A DNA stretch of 39,819 bases, taken from positions 1 to 39,819 of the forward strand of contig JAJTZB010000012.1 in assembly GCA_032906765.1 (NCBI GenBank), given 5' to 3'. This document shows, piece by piece, positions 1 through 6,394 of the stretch. Numbering within the stretch: position 1 is the first letter of the stretch; the number at the start of each line of letters is the position of its first letter. The stretch comes from Nitrososphaerales archaeon (GTDB lineage Archaea; Thermoproteota; Nitrososphaeria; Nitrososphaerales; Gagatemarchaeaceae). The notes below the pieces were generated by a model that saw only the letters and a list, made by a program, of their open reading frames with translations, made no database searches and was not told the origin of the DNA. Position numbers and translations under genes: made by a program.

Positions 1-2
1 GT

Positions 3-20
3 ACTTCGGATAATCGAAGT
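3..20. other. Possible tyrosine-recombinase core site
   Basis: A perfect inverted repeat, ACTTCG / CGAAGT, flanks a 6-base centre (GATAAT). It lies 30 bases beyond the stop of the tyrosine recombinase at 50-985. Arms around a 6-8 base spacer are the usual layout of Xer/dif and integrase core sites, so this may be an attachment core. It could equally be a small transcription-terminating hairpin for the integrase gene. The window edge hides any outer arm. Confidence 0.3.
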
Positions 21-49
21 TATGCGAAATTACTTGCTCGCCAAATACT

Positions 50-985
50 TCAGGGGAGGGTTATCTTGCCAAGTACGCAGAGGGCCTCTTCAACATTTCT
101 AGCGGCCACATGAGTGTATATCTGGGTGCTCAGAATGCTCGAATGCCCGAGTATTGTCTGCAAGGTTCTGAGGTCAGTGCCCTTCTCGAGAAGCAACGTT
201 GCCATGGTGTGCCTCATGGAGTGGGGGGTGAAACTACCCTTCACTCTTGCAATGCGCAAGTAGGCACCAAAACCTCCTTGGATTGACCTCGGCGTGAGGC
301 GCTGTCCGAACCTGTTAAGGAATAGCGCTTGTTCGTCACCTGGTAGACGAAGCCGCAGCTCTAGGTAGCGATGTATGTTCGAAACTAGACGCCGATTCCT
401 TACGTACAACATGCGATCCTTTCTTCCCTTGCCGTGAACTAGAAGAGACCCCGACCTAGAGTCGAAATCCCTGATGTCGAGCTTCGTGACTTCGCCGACC
501 CTCATCCCAGTGAAAAAAAGCAGTGACAATATTGCACTGTCTCTCAGCGCTTTGAATCGCTTGCTTCTGTTTCGGCCTGCAGTCAGCCCGCGCGCATTCA
601 TCTGTGCGAGGATTGGAGCTTCCAGGAGCCTCTTGAGATCGGCTAGAGGTATCAGGCGAGGTAACGGTGCCGACGACCTGAATCGAAGCCCAATTTCCCT
701 CATTGGCGACGCATCGCAGAAGTCGAATTGCACCAAGTACGCGAAGAAGCGTCTTAAGGAAACAAGCTTTCTCTTGAATGTGCTCTCGGAGTAGTGTTTC
801 GATTCGCGGGCGGCTGAGAAGTAACCGACCACATCGTCCGGCGTTACAAGCGACAGTTCTGTCCGACCAAGATATTGGAAGAAGTGCTCGATGTCGCTCT
901 TGTAGGCTTTGAGTGTGTTCGTAGAGCTGTTTGAATCAATTTCAAGGAATCTTAGGAATGACGATGTTGCGTCTCCAGGAATCAA
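50..985 (-). CDS. Tyrosine recombinase / integrase (XerA-like)
   Basis: This 311-residue protein is a complete tyrosine recombinase that breaks and rejoins DNA strands through a 3'-phosphotyrosine. Residues about 5-90 form the SAM-like core-binding domain and about 110-305 the catalytic domain. All catalytic residues are visible: R162 (GMRVGE), K186 (HGKGRKD), H255 and R258 (HSMRH), H281 (GHSS) and nucleophile Y290. The TTG start is favoured because a TATA-like box (CATAAAA on the minus strand, about 1011-1018) lies about 26 bases before it, which predicts a leaderless transcript. A 6-bp inverted repeat overlaps that box. The length fits the XerA/XerC/D family, but the position at the edge of an AT-rich island suggests an element integrase rather than the chromosomal dimer-resolution enzyme. 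Confidence 0.93.
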   Translation of the reverse strand: MIPGDATSSFLRFLEIDSNSSTNTLKAYKSDIEHFFQYLGRTELSLVTPDDVVGYFSAARESKHYSESTFKRKLVSLRRFFAYLVQFDFCDASPMREIGLRFRSSAPLPRLIPLADLKRLLEAPILAQMNARGLTAGRNRSKRFKALRDSAILSLLFFTGMRVGEVTKLDIRDFDSRSGSLLVHGKGRKDRMLYVRNRRLVSNIHRYLELRLRLPGDEQALFLNRFGQRLTPRSIQGGFGAYLRIARVKGSFTPHSMRHTMATLLLEKGTDLRTLQTILGHSSILSTQIYTHVAARNVEEALCVLGKITLP

Positions 986-1007
986 CAGTCACAAACCCAG
1001 TGGTTAC

Positions 1008-1023
1008 GCGTTTTATGAAACGC
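1008..1023. promoter_or_regulatory. Inverted repeat over the integrase promoter
   Basis: GCGTTT and AAACGC face each other across four bases and cover the TATA-like box of the leaderless integrase gene. A repressor bound here would block TBP/TFB, so this is a plausible autoregulatory operator. That role is inferred from position only. Confidence 0.35.
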
Positions 1024-1263
1024 ACGCTAATTGTATTCCCTAGTTGCTCGAAACAATCGCAGCGATTGGTATCGACCCCAGATTGAAACCAAGAGAGGGA
1101 GTGTCAGGATTCGAGGCCGGACTTCTTCATGAATTCCAGATTCGCTATTTTTCTAACCTAATGACTTCGAGTAAAGTTACCGCGAGTGGCTGGATGGACA
1201 CCGACCTTTGGATAGATGTTAAGAGCTAGTCTATGGAAAGAAGTCAACATGATTTGGAGAATG

Positions 1264-1271
1264 CTTAAATC
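1264..1271 (+). promoter_or_regulatory. TATA box for the basic-protein/nuclease operon
   Basis: CTTAAATC is centred about 26 bases before the ATG at 1293. This is the spacing seen for leaderless archaeal promoters across this window, and it supports the start of the small basic protein. Confidence 0.5.
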
Positions 1272-1292
1272 TCCGAAGAGAGTGGAAGTATC

Positions 1293-1361
1293 ATGAGACG
1301 GGTCAAGTTCAGGACACGGAGAGGGAAGAAAATCTCCTTCCTAGCGAGAAAGCGAAGGTAG
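1293..1361 (+). CDS. Tiny Arg/Lys-rich protein (22 aa), ends in an amber codon
   Basis: This very short basic peptide has a core (TRRGKKISFLARKRR) that resembles the core of the next open frame (TRRGKVSFKAKVPSKRRK). It starts on an ATG with a well-placed TATA box, so the transcript is probably leaderless. The frame ends with TAG and the very next codon, in the same frame, is ATG. The two pieces could be separate translationally coupled proteins, one protein made by amber read-through, or one gene broken by a nonsense mutation. The strong positive charge suggests nucleic-acid binding. No known family is recognised. Confidence 0.45.
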   Translation: MRRVKFRTRRGKKISFLARKRR

Positions 1362-1502
1362 ATGCGACGAGCGAGCTTCTACGCCAAGAAGAAGGTCAGG
1401 AGAACAATCTCATTCAAGACTAGAAGGGGCAAGGTTTCATTCAAAGCTAAGGTTCCATCCAAGCGGCGGAAGAAAGTTACATTCTACCACTCGGAAGGTT
1501 AG
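1362..1502 (+). CDS. Small Arg/Lys-rich protein (46 aa)
   Basis: This 46-residue basic protein is in frame with, and immediately after, the TAG of the preceding mini-gene. It repeats the same motif twice (RRTISFKTRRGK, VSFKAKVPSKRRKK), which gives a repetitive basic and beta-prone pattern (S/T-F-K/R-aromatic). It has no promoter of its own, so it depends on the upstream start by re-initiation or read-through. The nuclease-like gene begins only five bases after its stop and its end supplies that gene's Shine-Dalgarno site. Small basic proteins of this sort are common in archaeal mobile elements and viruses, where they bind DNA. The function here is unknown. Confidence 0.5.
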   Translation: MRRASFYAKKKVRRTISFKTRRGKVSFKAKVPSKRRKKVTFYHSEG

Positions 1503-1507
1503 CAGAA

Positions 1508-1951
1508 ATGAGTGGTTCAATCTGGTCCTGGGGAAACGAACCCAAGAAAAGGAAGACGAAACGGCGAAGAGGTCAAACGGCGTATAGAAAGGGGACTATT
1601 GGAGAGACCAAAGCGACTGGTTTCCTGAGAAGGCGGGGTTATTCCCCCATTGTCCTAGGCCGCCTGCGAACGAACGCGGGTGAATTCGACCGCATAATGC
1701 GTTCACCACAGGGAAGGAAGGTTGCAGTTGAAGTCAAGAATCTTTCCTCACCAGTTCAGGCGACAAGCGTCAAGAAATTCGCGAAGAAAGTCGCACAAGA
1801 AAGAAGACATGGGATGGTGAGCAATGGCGTCATGGTGTCTAAGAGTGGTTTTTCGCCTCAAGCCAAGAAGGTGGCCAGAGGGCAACATGTCAAACTGATA
1901 AAATACGCTCCGCTTAAGCGAAAGCGGAGCCGGTCGCTGTTCGGATGGTGA
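1508..1951 (+). CDS. PD-(D/E)XK nuclease-like protein
   Basis: This 147-residue protein has a restriction-endonuclease-like core at about 28-125. A GE pair (E33) in the first helix is followed by G58-E59-F60-D61 and then VEVK (E75, K77), the layout of Holliday-junction-resolvase, UPF0102 and Mrr-type nucleases. Both tails are strongly basic (PKKRKTKRRR near the start, LKRKRSRS at the end), which should help DNA binding. GGAAGGT lies about 9 bases before the ATG, and the gene follows the small basic protein by 5 bases, so it is in the same operon. In an integrase-bearing island it could process recombination or replication intermediates, or act in restriction. The substrate cannot be told from sequence. 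Confidence 0.65.
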   Translation: MSGSIWSWGNEPKKRKTKRRRGQTAYRKGTIGETKATGFLRRRGYSPIVLGRLRTNAGEFDRIMRSPQGRKVAVEVKNLSSPVQATSVKKFAKKVAQERRHGMVSNGVMVSKSGFSPQAKKVARGQHVKLIKYAPLKRKRSRSLFGW

Positions 1952-2231
1952 CATCTGGGTGGTATTCACTCAGGAAGAATAGGAACAGAGAATCAAGAAG
2001 AATATGAAGAGATAGTTCAGTAGTACATCACAATCATCTTACGCAAGAAGGATAATACTTGGCCTGTTAGATTATCTGCGTAAACGATTGCCCTGTCGCC
2101 ACCATGGAAGAAAACGAGCATCTCGCGCAGGACCTCGGCCCCCGTCATCCTCGGTTCAACCGTCAGTTATCCTGTCCTCAAGGGCGAATAGGCGGAAAAG
2201 ATACTCATCTAAGAAGAGCCGTGTCACGGTC
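1952..2231. other. Intergenic region between two accessory operons
   Basis: This gap separates the nuclease-like gene from the end of the convergent HEPN gene. It is purine-rich on the plus strand at about 1970-2010. A 52-codon frame beginning at ATG 2104 has a TATA-like sequence (TAGATTATC, about 2068-2076) at leaderless distance. It overlaps the 3' end of the opposite gene and has no recognisable domain, so it is not called as a gene. Confidence 0.4.
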
Positions 2232-3044
2232 TCAACGCATTTGCTTTACCCAGTCGTTATAGAAGACCTTCAATCGTCTGATATCGTCTTCGGACAATGG
2301 ATTGTTATGGGCTACAACGTTTCGTGAGATTTCAATCTCCTCAATTCTCTGAGATACCCACTCAAGGGGTCTTCTCAAGTCTGGCATTTTGGCTTTGAAG
2401 GATGAGTAGTTTGCCGTAATGATCTTGTTTAGGTCGTCAATATCGACATAGAAGATAGGATGCGCTCCTCGTTTTCCGTGCCACCTATTCCTGCCTTCCT
2501 TTTGCATTCTGTCCTGGGCTTTCGACTGAATCGGCTTCGCTACCGTGGTAGTCCACCATTCACTTCCATGCTTGGCTTCCATGTTTGACATGATGAAATG
2601 CCGAACGGAGTTCTCGAATAGGTAAAGGTAGGGGTATAGCTTTTGCATTTCGAGGGCTTCTCTGATTACTGATTCAGGCAGTCCGGGGTTCTCTATCTTG
2701 AGTTCGTCTGAGAATCTTACTGTGACATTCCGAGGGGTCGTCGAGAACTGACCTCTCGACTTCTCGGAGATTGTGGTCTTTATGACGGACCTCAGGTTGA
2801 GGGTTCTCACTTGAGGGCTTTGACGGTATATTCCCTTGCGTTTTCCTACCTCTTCGACTAGGTTGAGGTGGGACATAGCTTTGAGGAATTCAGAACAAGT
2901 TGTGGGATTCAACTTCGTGATATTGGAAACCTCTTTGTAGTGTTTTGGCTTCCTCACTGCCTCAAGGACAGACAGGCGTTCGGCATTCTTGCAGAATGAG
3001 ATAAGATTTGCCTTCACAGATTCTATATCTTCGACCGGAGGCAC
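2232..3044 (-). CDS. Winged-helix + Swt1-type HEPN domain protein
   Basis: This 270-residue protein has two parts. Residues about 10-85 form an ArsR-like winged helix (recognition region TKLNPTTCSEFLKAMSHL, wing GKRKGIYR). Residues about 130-268 match the Swt1-like HEPN fold (LFENSVRHFIMSNM, then DLNKIITANYSSF), with a terminal RNVVAH that gives the R-x4-H motif (R241, H246) typical of HEPN RNases. HEPN proteins with this motif often cut RNA in toxin-antitoxin and abortive-infection systems. The GTG start lies 4 bases after the preceding stop, with GGGG about 11 bases upstream. It is the last and largest gene of a six-gene operon of small HTH proteins, which suggests they control it or form a complex with it. 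RNase activity is inferred. Confidence 0.72.
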   Translation of the reverse strand: MPPVEDIESVKANLISFCKNAERLSVLEAVRKPKHYKEVSNITKLNPTTCSEFLKAMSHLNLVEEVGKRKGIYRQSPQVRTLNLRSVIKTTISEKSRGQFSTTPRNVTVRFSDELKIENPGLPESVIREALEMQKLYPYLYLFENSVRHFIMSNMEAKHGSEWWTTTVAKPIQSKAQDRMQKEGRNRWHGKRGAHPIFYVDIDDLNKIITANYSSFKAKMPDLRRPLEWVSQRIEEIEISRNVVAHNNPLSEDDIRRLKVFYNDWVKQMR

Positions 3045-3048
3045 TTAG

Positions 3049-3219
3049 TTACTTCCCCGACTTGACTTTCTCTTTGCCGAGCATCTCTCTGAGTTTTGAC
3101 TCTCTTATGCCCATGATCTTTGCGACCTGTTTGATGCTCGGTTCTCTATCTAGCAATAGGTTCGCTAATAGGAATTCAATGCTTAGAAGATGTTCGTCAG
3201 TTTCCTTCTTATTTGGCAC
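3049..3219 (-). CDS. Small helix-turn-helix protein E (about 56 aa)
   Basis: This is the fifth gene of the HTH/HEPN operon. A helix (HLLSIEFLLANLLLDRE) leads into an HTH (SIKQVAKIMGIRESKLREML). GTG at 3219 is chosen because GGTGA sits five bases before it; a GTG nine bases upstream is the alternative. The start lies inside the end of gene D, whose stop is at 3209. The helix-LLxxLLL-HTH plan is shared with genes A, C and D and more loosely with B. The HTH is of the sigma-region-4/Cro type. No named family is recognised. Confidence 0.6.
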   Translation of the reverse strand: MPNKKETDEHLLSIEFLLANLLLDREPSIKQVAKIMGIRESKLREMLGKEKVKSGK

Positions 3220-3463
3220 TTTCTTCACCTTGACGAGCTGACGGTTGAGTTTTTGTTCCCGGTTGGTACTTCGATACTTGGCGCTGGGGGAAGAGTTTTG
3301 AAAGTGTGCCGTGTCTGACTTTGATTAGTTCTTCTAGGCTACGAAGGCTTGGTTTCGGCTCGCTTTTCAGCAGCAAGCCTGCTAATAGGATTTGAGCTAC
3401 CTTCGTTGGTTCGTTTTCGAGCTCTTGTTCGTCCTTGGAATTCTTGGGGTTACTTTGCGCCAT
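3209..3463 (-). CDS. Small helix-turn-helix protein D (84 aa)
   Basis: A polar N-terminus of about 18 residues is followed by a leucine-rich helix (KVAQILLAGLLLKSE) and a degenerate HTH (SLRSLEELIKVRHGTLSKLF). A Gln/Ser/Lys-rich tail of about 25 residues looks disordered. The ATG follows an AAGGGGAAG Shine-Dalgarno site and overlaps the end of gene C by 14 bases. The HTH is the least canonical of the set, so this member may have turned from DNA binding to protein binding. It probably works with its paralogues and the HEPN protein downstream. Confidence 0.65.
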   Translation of the reverse strand: MAQSNPKNSKDEQELENEPTKVAQILLAGLLLKSEPKPSLRSLEELIKVRHGTLSKLFPQRQVSKYQPGTKTQPSARQGEESAK

Positions 3464-3614
3464 CTTTCTTCCCCTTTCGGCTTAGCATCTTACTGACGGC
3501 GGGTTGTTTTACACCTAGAGCCTTTGCGATGTTTCCTTGGTCGACCTTGTTGGCCTGCAGAAGTAGAACTAGTAGCTTCTTGATGTCTCTGAGCTCGTTT
3601 AGTTCATCAGTCAA
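3450..3614 (-). CDS. Small helix-turn-helix protein C (54 aa)
   Basis: This is the shortest and clearest member of the set. A helix (LRDIKKLLVLLLQAN) precedes a textbook HTH (VDQGNIAKALGVKQPAVSKML) and a basic tail (RKGKKDGAK). The start is a TTG that overlaps the TGA of gene B, with GGTGA nine bases upstream. Without this TTG the frame has no suitable start. Its HTH resembles Cro/sigma-region-4 domains, and the near absence of anything else suggests it acts as an oligomer or together with the other HTH proteins of the operon. Confidence 0.65.
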   Translation of the reverse strand: MTDELNELRDIKKLLVLLLQANKVDQGNIAKALGVKQPAVSKMLSRKGKKDGAK

Positions 3615-3864
3615 CTCGTTTCTTCACCAATCTTGCAAGAAGTTTCTTGTTGGTAGCTCTTCGCAGGTAGGACGCGACCTGATTACCAGGTATTCCAAGG
3701 ATCGATGCGGCTTGTCCTTGCGGTAGTCCGGCATCCTGCAGAATGAGAATTTGGTCTCCGATAGTAAGGTCTTCGTCTTTGGCTCTCTGTTCCTCTAGGG
3801 CCAGTCGTAGAAGAGCTCTTAGGAGGGACTCGGAAGTTGGTCTAAGCTCTTTGTGCTCAGACAT
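3607..3864 (-). CDS. Small helix-turn-helix protein B (85 aa)
   Basis: This is the longest HTH protein of the operon. An N-terminal amphipathic helix (SLLRALLRLALEEQRAKDE) is followed by an HTH (GLPQGQAASILGIPGNQVASYLRRA) and a basic C-terminus (TNKKLLARLVKKRVD). The ATG has GGAGG eight bases upstream and overlaps the stop of gene A by eight bases. The leucine-rich helix plus HTH matches the plan of A, C, D and E, so the five genes look like diverged paralogues. It is expected to bind DNA, perhaps as a heteromer. This is an inference from architecture. Confidence 0.7.
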   Translation of the reverse strand: MSEHKELRPTSESLLRALLRLALEEQRAKDEDLTIGDQILILQDAGLPQGQAASILGIPGNQVASYLRRATNKKLLARLVKKRVD

Positions 3865-4021
3865 TTTCTCGCCTCCTCGTCATTCCCTTCAACGGAAATC
3901 TATTCTGTATGGTCTTGACGTTTAAGCCTGTTACGTTGGCTATCGCTTCATGGCTCACGCCTGACTTGATGAGAAGGAGGATTAGAAGGTCTCGCAGCGT
4001 CTCGTATTGTTCTTGTTCCAT
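3857..4021 (-). CDS. Small helix-turn-helix protein A (54 aa), first gene of operon
   Basis: This protein starts MEQEQYETLRD, continues with a leucine-rich helix (LLILLLIKSG) and an HTH (VSHEAIANVTGLNVKTIQNRF), and ends in a basic tail (KGMTRRREN). The ATG at 4021 is chosen because a TATA box (CTTTATATC, 4046-4054) is centred about 29 bases upstream, so the mRNA is almost leaderless. A longer frame reaching 4249 would start upstream of the promoter and is rejected. As the first cistron it is the natural autoregulator of the six-gene HTH/HEPN operon. Confidence 0.68.
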   Translation of the reverse strand: MEQEQYETLRDLLILLLIKSGVSHEAIANVTGLNVKTIQNRFPLKGMTRRRENV

Positions 4022-4045
4022 CACATGTGTTAACAAACTCCCTGA

Positions 4046-4054
4046 GATATAAAG
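4046..4054 (-). promoter_or_regulatory. TATA box of the HTH/HEPN operon
   Basis: Minus-strand CTTTATATC is about 29 bases before the ATG at 4021 and is the only well-placed promoter for the six overlapping genes that run down to 2232. The internal genes have Shine-Dalgarno sites and no TATA boxes, which fits one polycistronic transcript. Confidence 0.55.
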
Positions 4055-4249
4055 ATATTCTGCAGATGACAAATACCCGTATTTTTGGAATAATCGTGCA
4101 TGGGAAGGCCTTCTTGCGGGCTGCCAGCATAATCCTCGGAGAGTGTTTAGAAGTTTGGTGGTCGTCAGTCCTTGTCCCGACTGATGGTAGTAGCTTGCGG
4201 AGAGACTGTCAGGGACTGCTTGATAGGAAAAGAAGGGGGGAGAGAGCAT

Positions 4250-4351
4250 CTAGGCTCTCTCTGTTATCAGCTTCGCTAGTCTCAGTAGCTGTTCTTTTAA
4301 TCCGGCGTTCTCTTGCCTGAGGTGTTCGAGTTCGTTTGGCTTAGGCTTGAA
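4250..4351 (-). pseudogene. Start-less coiled-coil fragment at island edge
   Basis: A stretch of 33 codons between stops reads as a clean leucine-zipper helix (NELEHLRQENAGLKEQLLR and onward) but contains no ATG, GTG or TTG. It looks like the C-terminal end of a gene whose front part has been lost. It sits where base composition changes between the AT-rich island and the core radical SAM gene, so it may be the stub left at an integration boundary. A role for the surrounding 4022-4427 region, apart from the promoter of gene A, is not visible. Confidence 0.35.
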
Positions 4352-4427
4352 TCAATGACCCGGCTACGGCAATAGTCCGATTGGAGTGGCTACCCGTTCA
4401 AGGTCTGAGTCCGGCCACAGATGACCT

Positions 4428-6092
4428 TTAGGTTCCAGTAATTGGCTGGATTGGAATCTCGCCGCCAGCCGAGCAACCGCAACCGGGGGCGTGACCTCCC
4501 CTTCTGAGCGTTCCCTTGTACAGCCCATCCTCGAGTTTCTTCCCAGTCATGGCTTCCCACTGTTCAATCGGCATTCCATACTTCTGTTGGATTCTGTCAC
4601 GGTACCATTCTGGAATTACGTTGAACGAGCAAAACGGAATTATCCTCAAGTCTGGAGTCAGGTAGTGAATGTCACAGCGCTGAAGTCTCTCCTCATCCTG
4701 ATTGAATTTATCTTGGAAGTGCATCATCCCGAGGAACATCGACTTTAGGTGGAACTGGCCCACAGCGGCGTAGTCGTGCTTCACCAGCGCGTCCGTCAGC
4801 AGCTTCGCGAACGAGAGTCCGTGGGGCTGCTTCGACTTGTCGACGAAGGACGATATCTGCGTCAGGACCTTCGCGGCCACCAGGTAGCGGTTGGTGCCCG
4901 AGTTGATCTCGTCCGTCTTGTCGGCCAGGTACTCTATCATGCCCGGGATGTCCACGAACTTTGTGATCTGGACCAGCTTGCCCTTCTCTGTGTCCTTGAA
5001 GGCGTAGGTGCCTGCGCCGCACGCGAAGTGGATGGAGAGCTCGTACTGCTCCTTCTTCGTGAAGGCCTCGATGAAGCTCGTCACCGGAGAGCAGGACGGA
5101 ACGGGGAACCAGCCGTCGGAGGTTATCTCGCCGTTGGTCTGCTCCTCAATCCTTTCGATGCAGTCGGGAATCGTTATCCTGTACTTCGCGCGCTCCGTCT
5201 TGGTCAGCCTTCCCGTGAGCGAAACGGGTTGGAAGTTGACTGCGTGGACCGTGTCGATGTTGCTCTCGCCGAACTTTATGATGGAGCCGAGCTCGTGGTC
5301 GTTTATCGACCTTATGACAGTAGGGACTAGGACGACGCCGAGCCCTGCCTTCCTGCACGAGTCGATAGCGTAGGGCGCCTCCCAGTGGTTCTTCGGATTG
5401 GTCCTGGGCGTGGTGCCGTCGAAGCTCATGTAGAGGTTGGACACGCCTGCGTCCTTCAGCCTCCTCGCCATCGAGGGGTCGAGTGCGAGGTTGATCCCGT
5501 TCGTGTTGAGCTGGACGTGGTCGACGCCCTCTTCCTTCATTATCCTGATAATCGTCGGCAGGTCTTCCCTCATCGTCGGCTCGCCGCCTGTTATCTGGAC
5601 CGAGTTGCCTGCGACCGGCCTCTCCGACTTCAGCGAGCGGGCCATCTCCCTGACCTGGTCGAGCGTCGGCTCGTAGACGTAGGCTCCCTCGAGGCCCTTC
5701 TTGACGTAGAAGAAGCAGTACCAGCAGGTGAGGTCGCACCTGTTGGTGACTATGATGTTCGAAAGGCCTGTGTGGGAGAGGTGGTTTGAGCATAAGCCGC
5801 AGTTCGCAGGGCAGGAGCAGACGTCCATCGGGACGTTCGCAGCGTGTGTACCCTTGCCGTCCTTCCAATATCTTGAAAACTTGGTGTACATTTCGTAGGA
5901 GCCAAAGTAGAGCTCCTCTGTCTCGCCGTGCTCGGGGCACGTCTTCGTCATCCAGACCTTGTTGTCTCGCTCAAAGACGAGTGCGGGCAGGATGCGGTTG
6001 CAGTCGGGGCAAATCGACTGCGTCTGTCTGATGAAGTTCCCCTTCGAAACCTGCTTTCCGAGTTCTAGACTGATGTCTGCGATTTGAGCCAA
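4428..6092 (-). CDS. tes: Radical SAM enzyme, tetraether lipid synthase (Tes) candidate
   Basis: This 554-residue radical SAM protein has its CX3CX2C cluster motif at C119, C123 and C126 (CDLTCWYCFF), followed by the SAM-binding GGEP. The N-terminus carries extra cysteines: a CPDC/CPEHG zinc- or iron-ribbon (C28, C31, C52) and a second cluster-like group (C92, C94, C98, C101). The C-terminus has more (RCDIHY, IIPFCSF, GCGCSAGG). This layout and length fit the MJ0619/MA_1486 family, where tetraether lipid synthase joins the phytanyl chains of two archaeol lipids to give membrane-spanning GDGT. A TTG start is used, with a TATA box (CTTATATGG, about 6132-6141) about 45 bases upstream. Family membership is strong. 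The exact lipid reaction is inferred from the family. Confidence 0.8.
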   Translation of the reverse strand: MAQIADISLELGKQVSKGNFIRQTQSICPDCNRILPALVFERDNKVWMTKTCPEHGETEELYFGSYEMYTKFSRYWKDGKGTHAANVPMDVCSCPANCGLCSNHLSHTGLSNIIVTNRCDLTCWYCFFYVKKGLEGAYVYEPTLDQVREMARSLKSERPVAGNSVQITGGEPTMREDLPTIIRIMKEEGVDHVQLNTNGINLALDPSMARRLKDAGVSNLYMSFDGTTPRTNPKNHWEAPYAIDSCRKAGLGVVLVPTVIRSINDHELGSIIKFGESNIDTVHAVNFQPVSLTGRLTKTERAKYRITIPDCIERIEEQTNGEITSDGWFPVPSCSPVTSFIEAFTKKEQYELSIHFACGAGTYAFKDTEKGKLVQITKFVDIPGMIEYLADKTDEINSGTNRYLVAAKVLTQISSFVDKSKQPHGLSFAKLLTDALVKHDYAAVGQFHLKSMFLGMMHFQDKFNQDEERLQRCDIHYLTPDLRIIPFCSFNVIPEWYRDRIQQKYGMPIEQWEAMTGKKLEDGLYKGTLRRGGHAPGCGCSAGGEIPIQPITGT

Positions 6093-6168
6093 GTTGACGT
6101 CCGACTCTCGGACGGGTAGACGAATTGTCCATATAAGGCTTTTAACTTCTCAGAGGGTAAGAGGTTAA

Positions 6169-6327
6169 TTATCGTGCTCGGGAAGGGGCGCTGATGGCGA
6201 AGACCTTCTTCTCCGGCGTGATTACGATGACGCTCAGGCACGAGTGGCACTTTAGGAAGGTGTTGACCCCCTCGTCGGTCTTCTGCTCACCGACGAAGTC
6301 GGCATTCCTGTGGTCGCACTTGGTCAT
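6169..6327 (-). CDS. Small zinc-ribbon-like protein (52 aa)
   Basis: This short protein starts MTKCDHRNADFVGEQ and contains C4, H6 and a later CHSC pair, enough for one zinc site. The ATG has a TATA box (GCGTATATCG, 6351-6360) at leaderless distance, and the frame is intact to the TAA. It lies just upstream of, and in the same direction as, the tetraether lipid synthase candidate, with about 75 bases between them, so co-expression is possible but not shown. Its function is unknown. It shares the CDH-start, CxxC layout with the larger protein at 10162-10584. Confidence 0.55.
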   Translation of the reverse strand: MTKCDHRNADFVGEQKTDEGVNTFLKCHSCLSVIVITPEKKVFAISAPSRAR

Positions 6328-6350
6328 CAGATTAGGGTCCGGCCGTTGAC

Positions 6351-6367
6351 CGATATACGCTTTTTAG
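6351..6367. promoter_or_regulatory. Back-to-back divergent TATA boxes
   Basis: GCGTATATCG read on the minus strand is about 26 bases before the ATG at 6327. The adjoining plus-strand TTTTTAG is about 28-30 bases before the ATG at 6395. The two divergent promoters therefore touch, and a single bound regulator could silence both. Confidence 0.5.
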
Positions 6368-6394
6368 TTCGGGACGGCCGAAAGGGGACGAACG

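Noticed and set aside
1044-1229. Plus-strand 61-codon frame upstream of the basic-protein operon
   Set aside because: No TATA box or Shine-Dalgarno site at a useful distance, no recognisable domain, and the TTG start is arbitrary.
1293-1502. Pyrrolysine insertion at the TAG
   Set aside because: No pylT-like tRNA or pylS is visible in the window, and the protein is not a methylamine methyltransferase. Re-initiation at the next ATG is simpler.
2104-2262. Plus-strand 52-codon frame with a TATA-like sequence upstream
   Set aside because: It overlaps the 3' end of the HEPN gene and has no family resemblance. One AT-rich hexamer is not enough.
4360-4427. tRNA-like look of the sequence before the tetraether lipid synthase end
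   Set aside because: Neither acceptor nor T-arm pairs properly and the TTCRANY loop is missing.
4749-5789. Long open frames on the plus strand within the radical SAM gene
   Set aside because: They are antisense shadows of a GC-rich coding region. Their translations are Arg/Val/Leu-rich without motifs, while the minus strand carries a clear enzyme.
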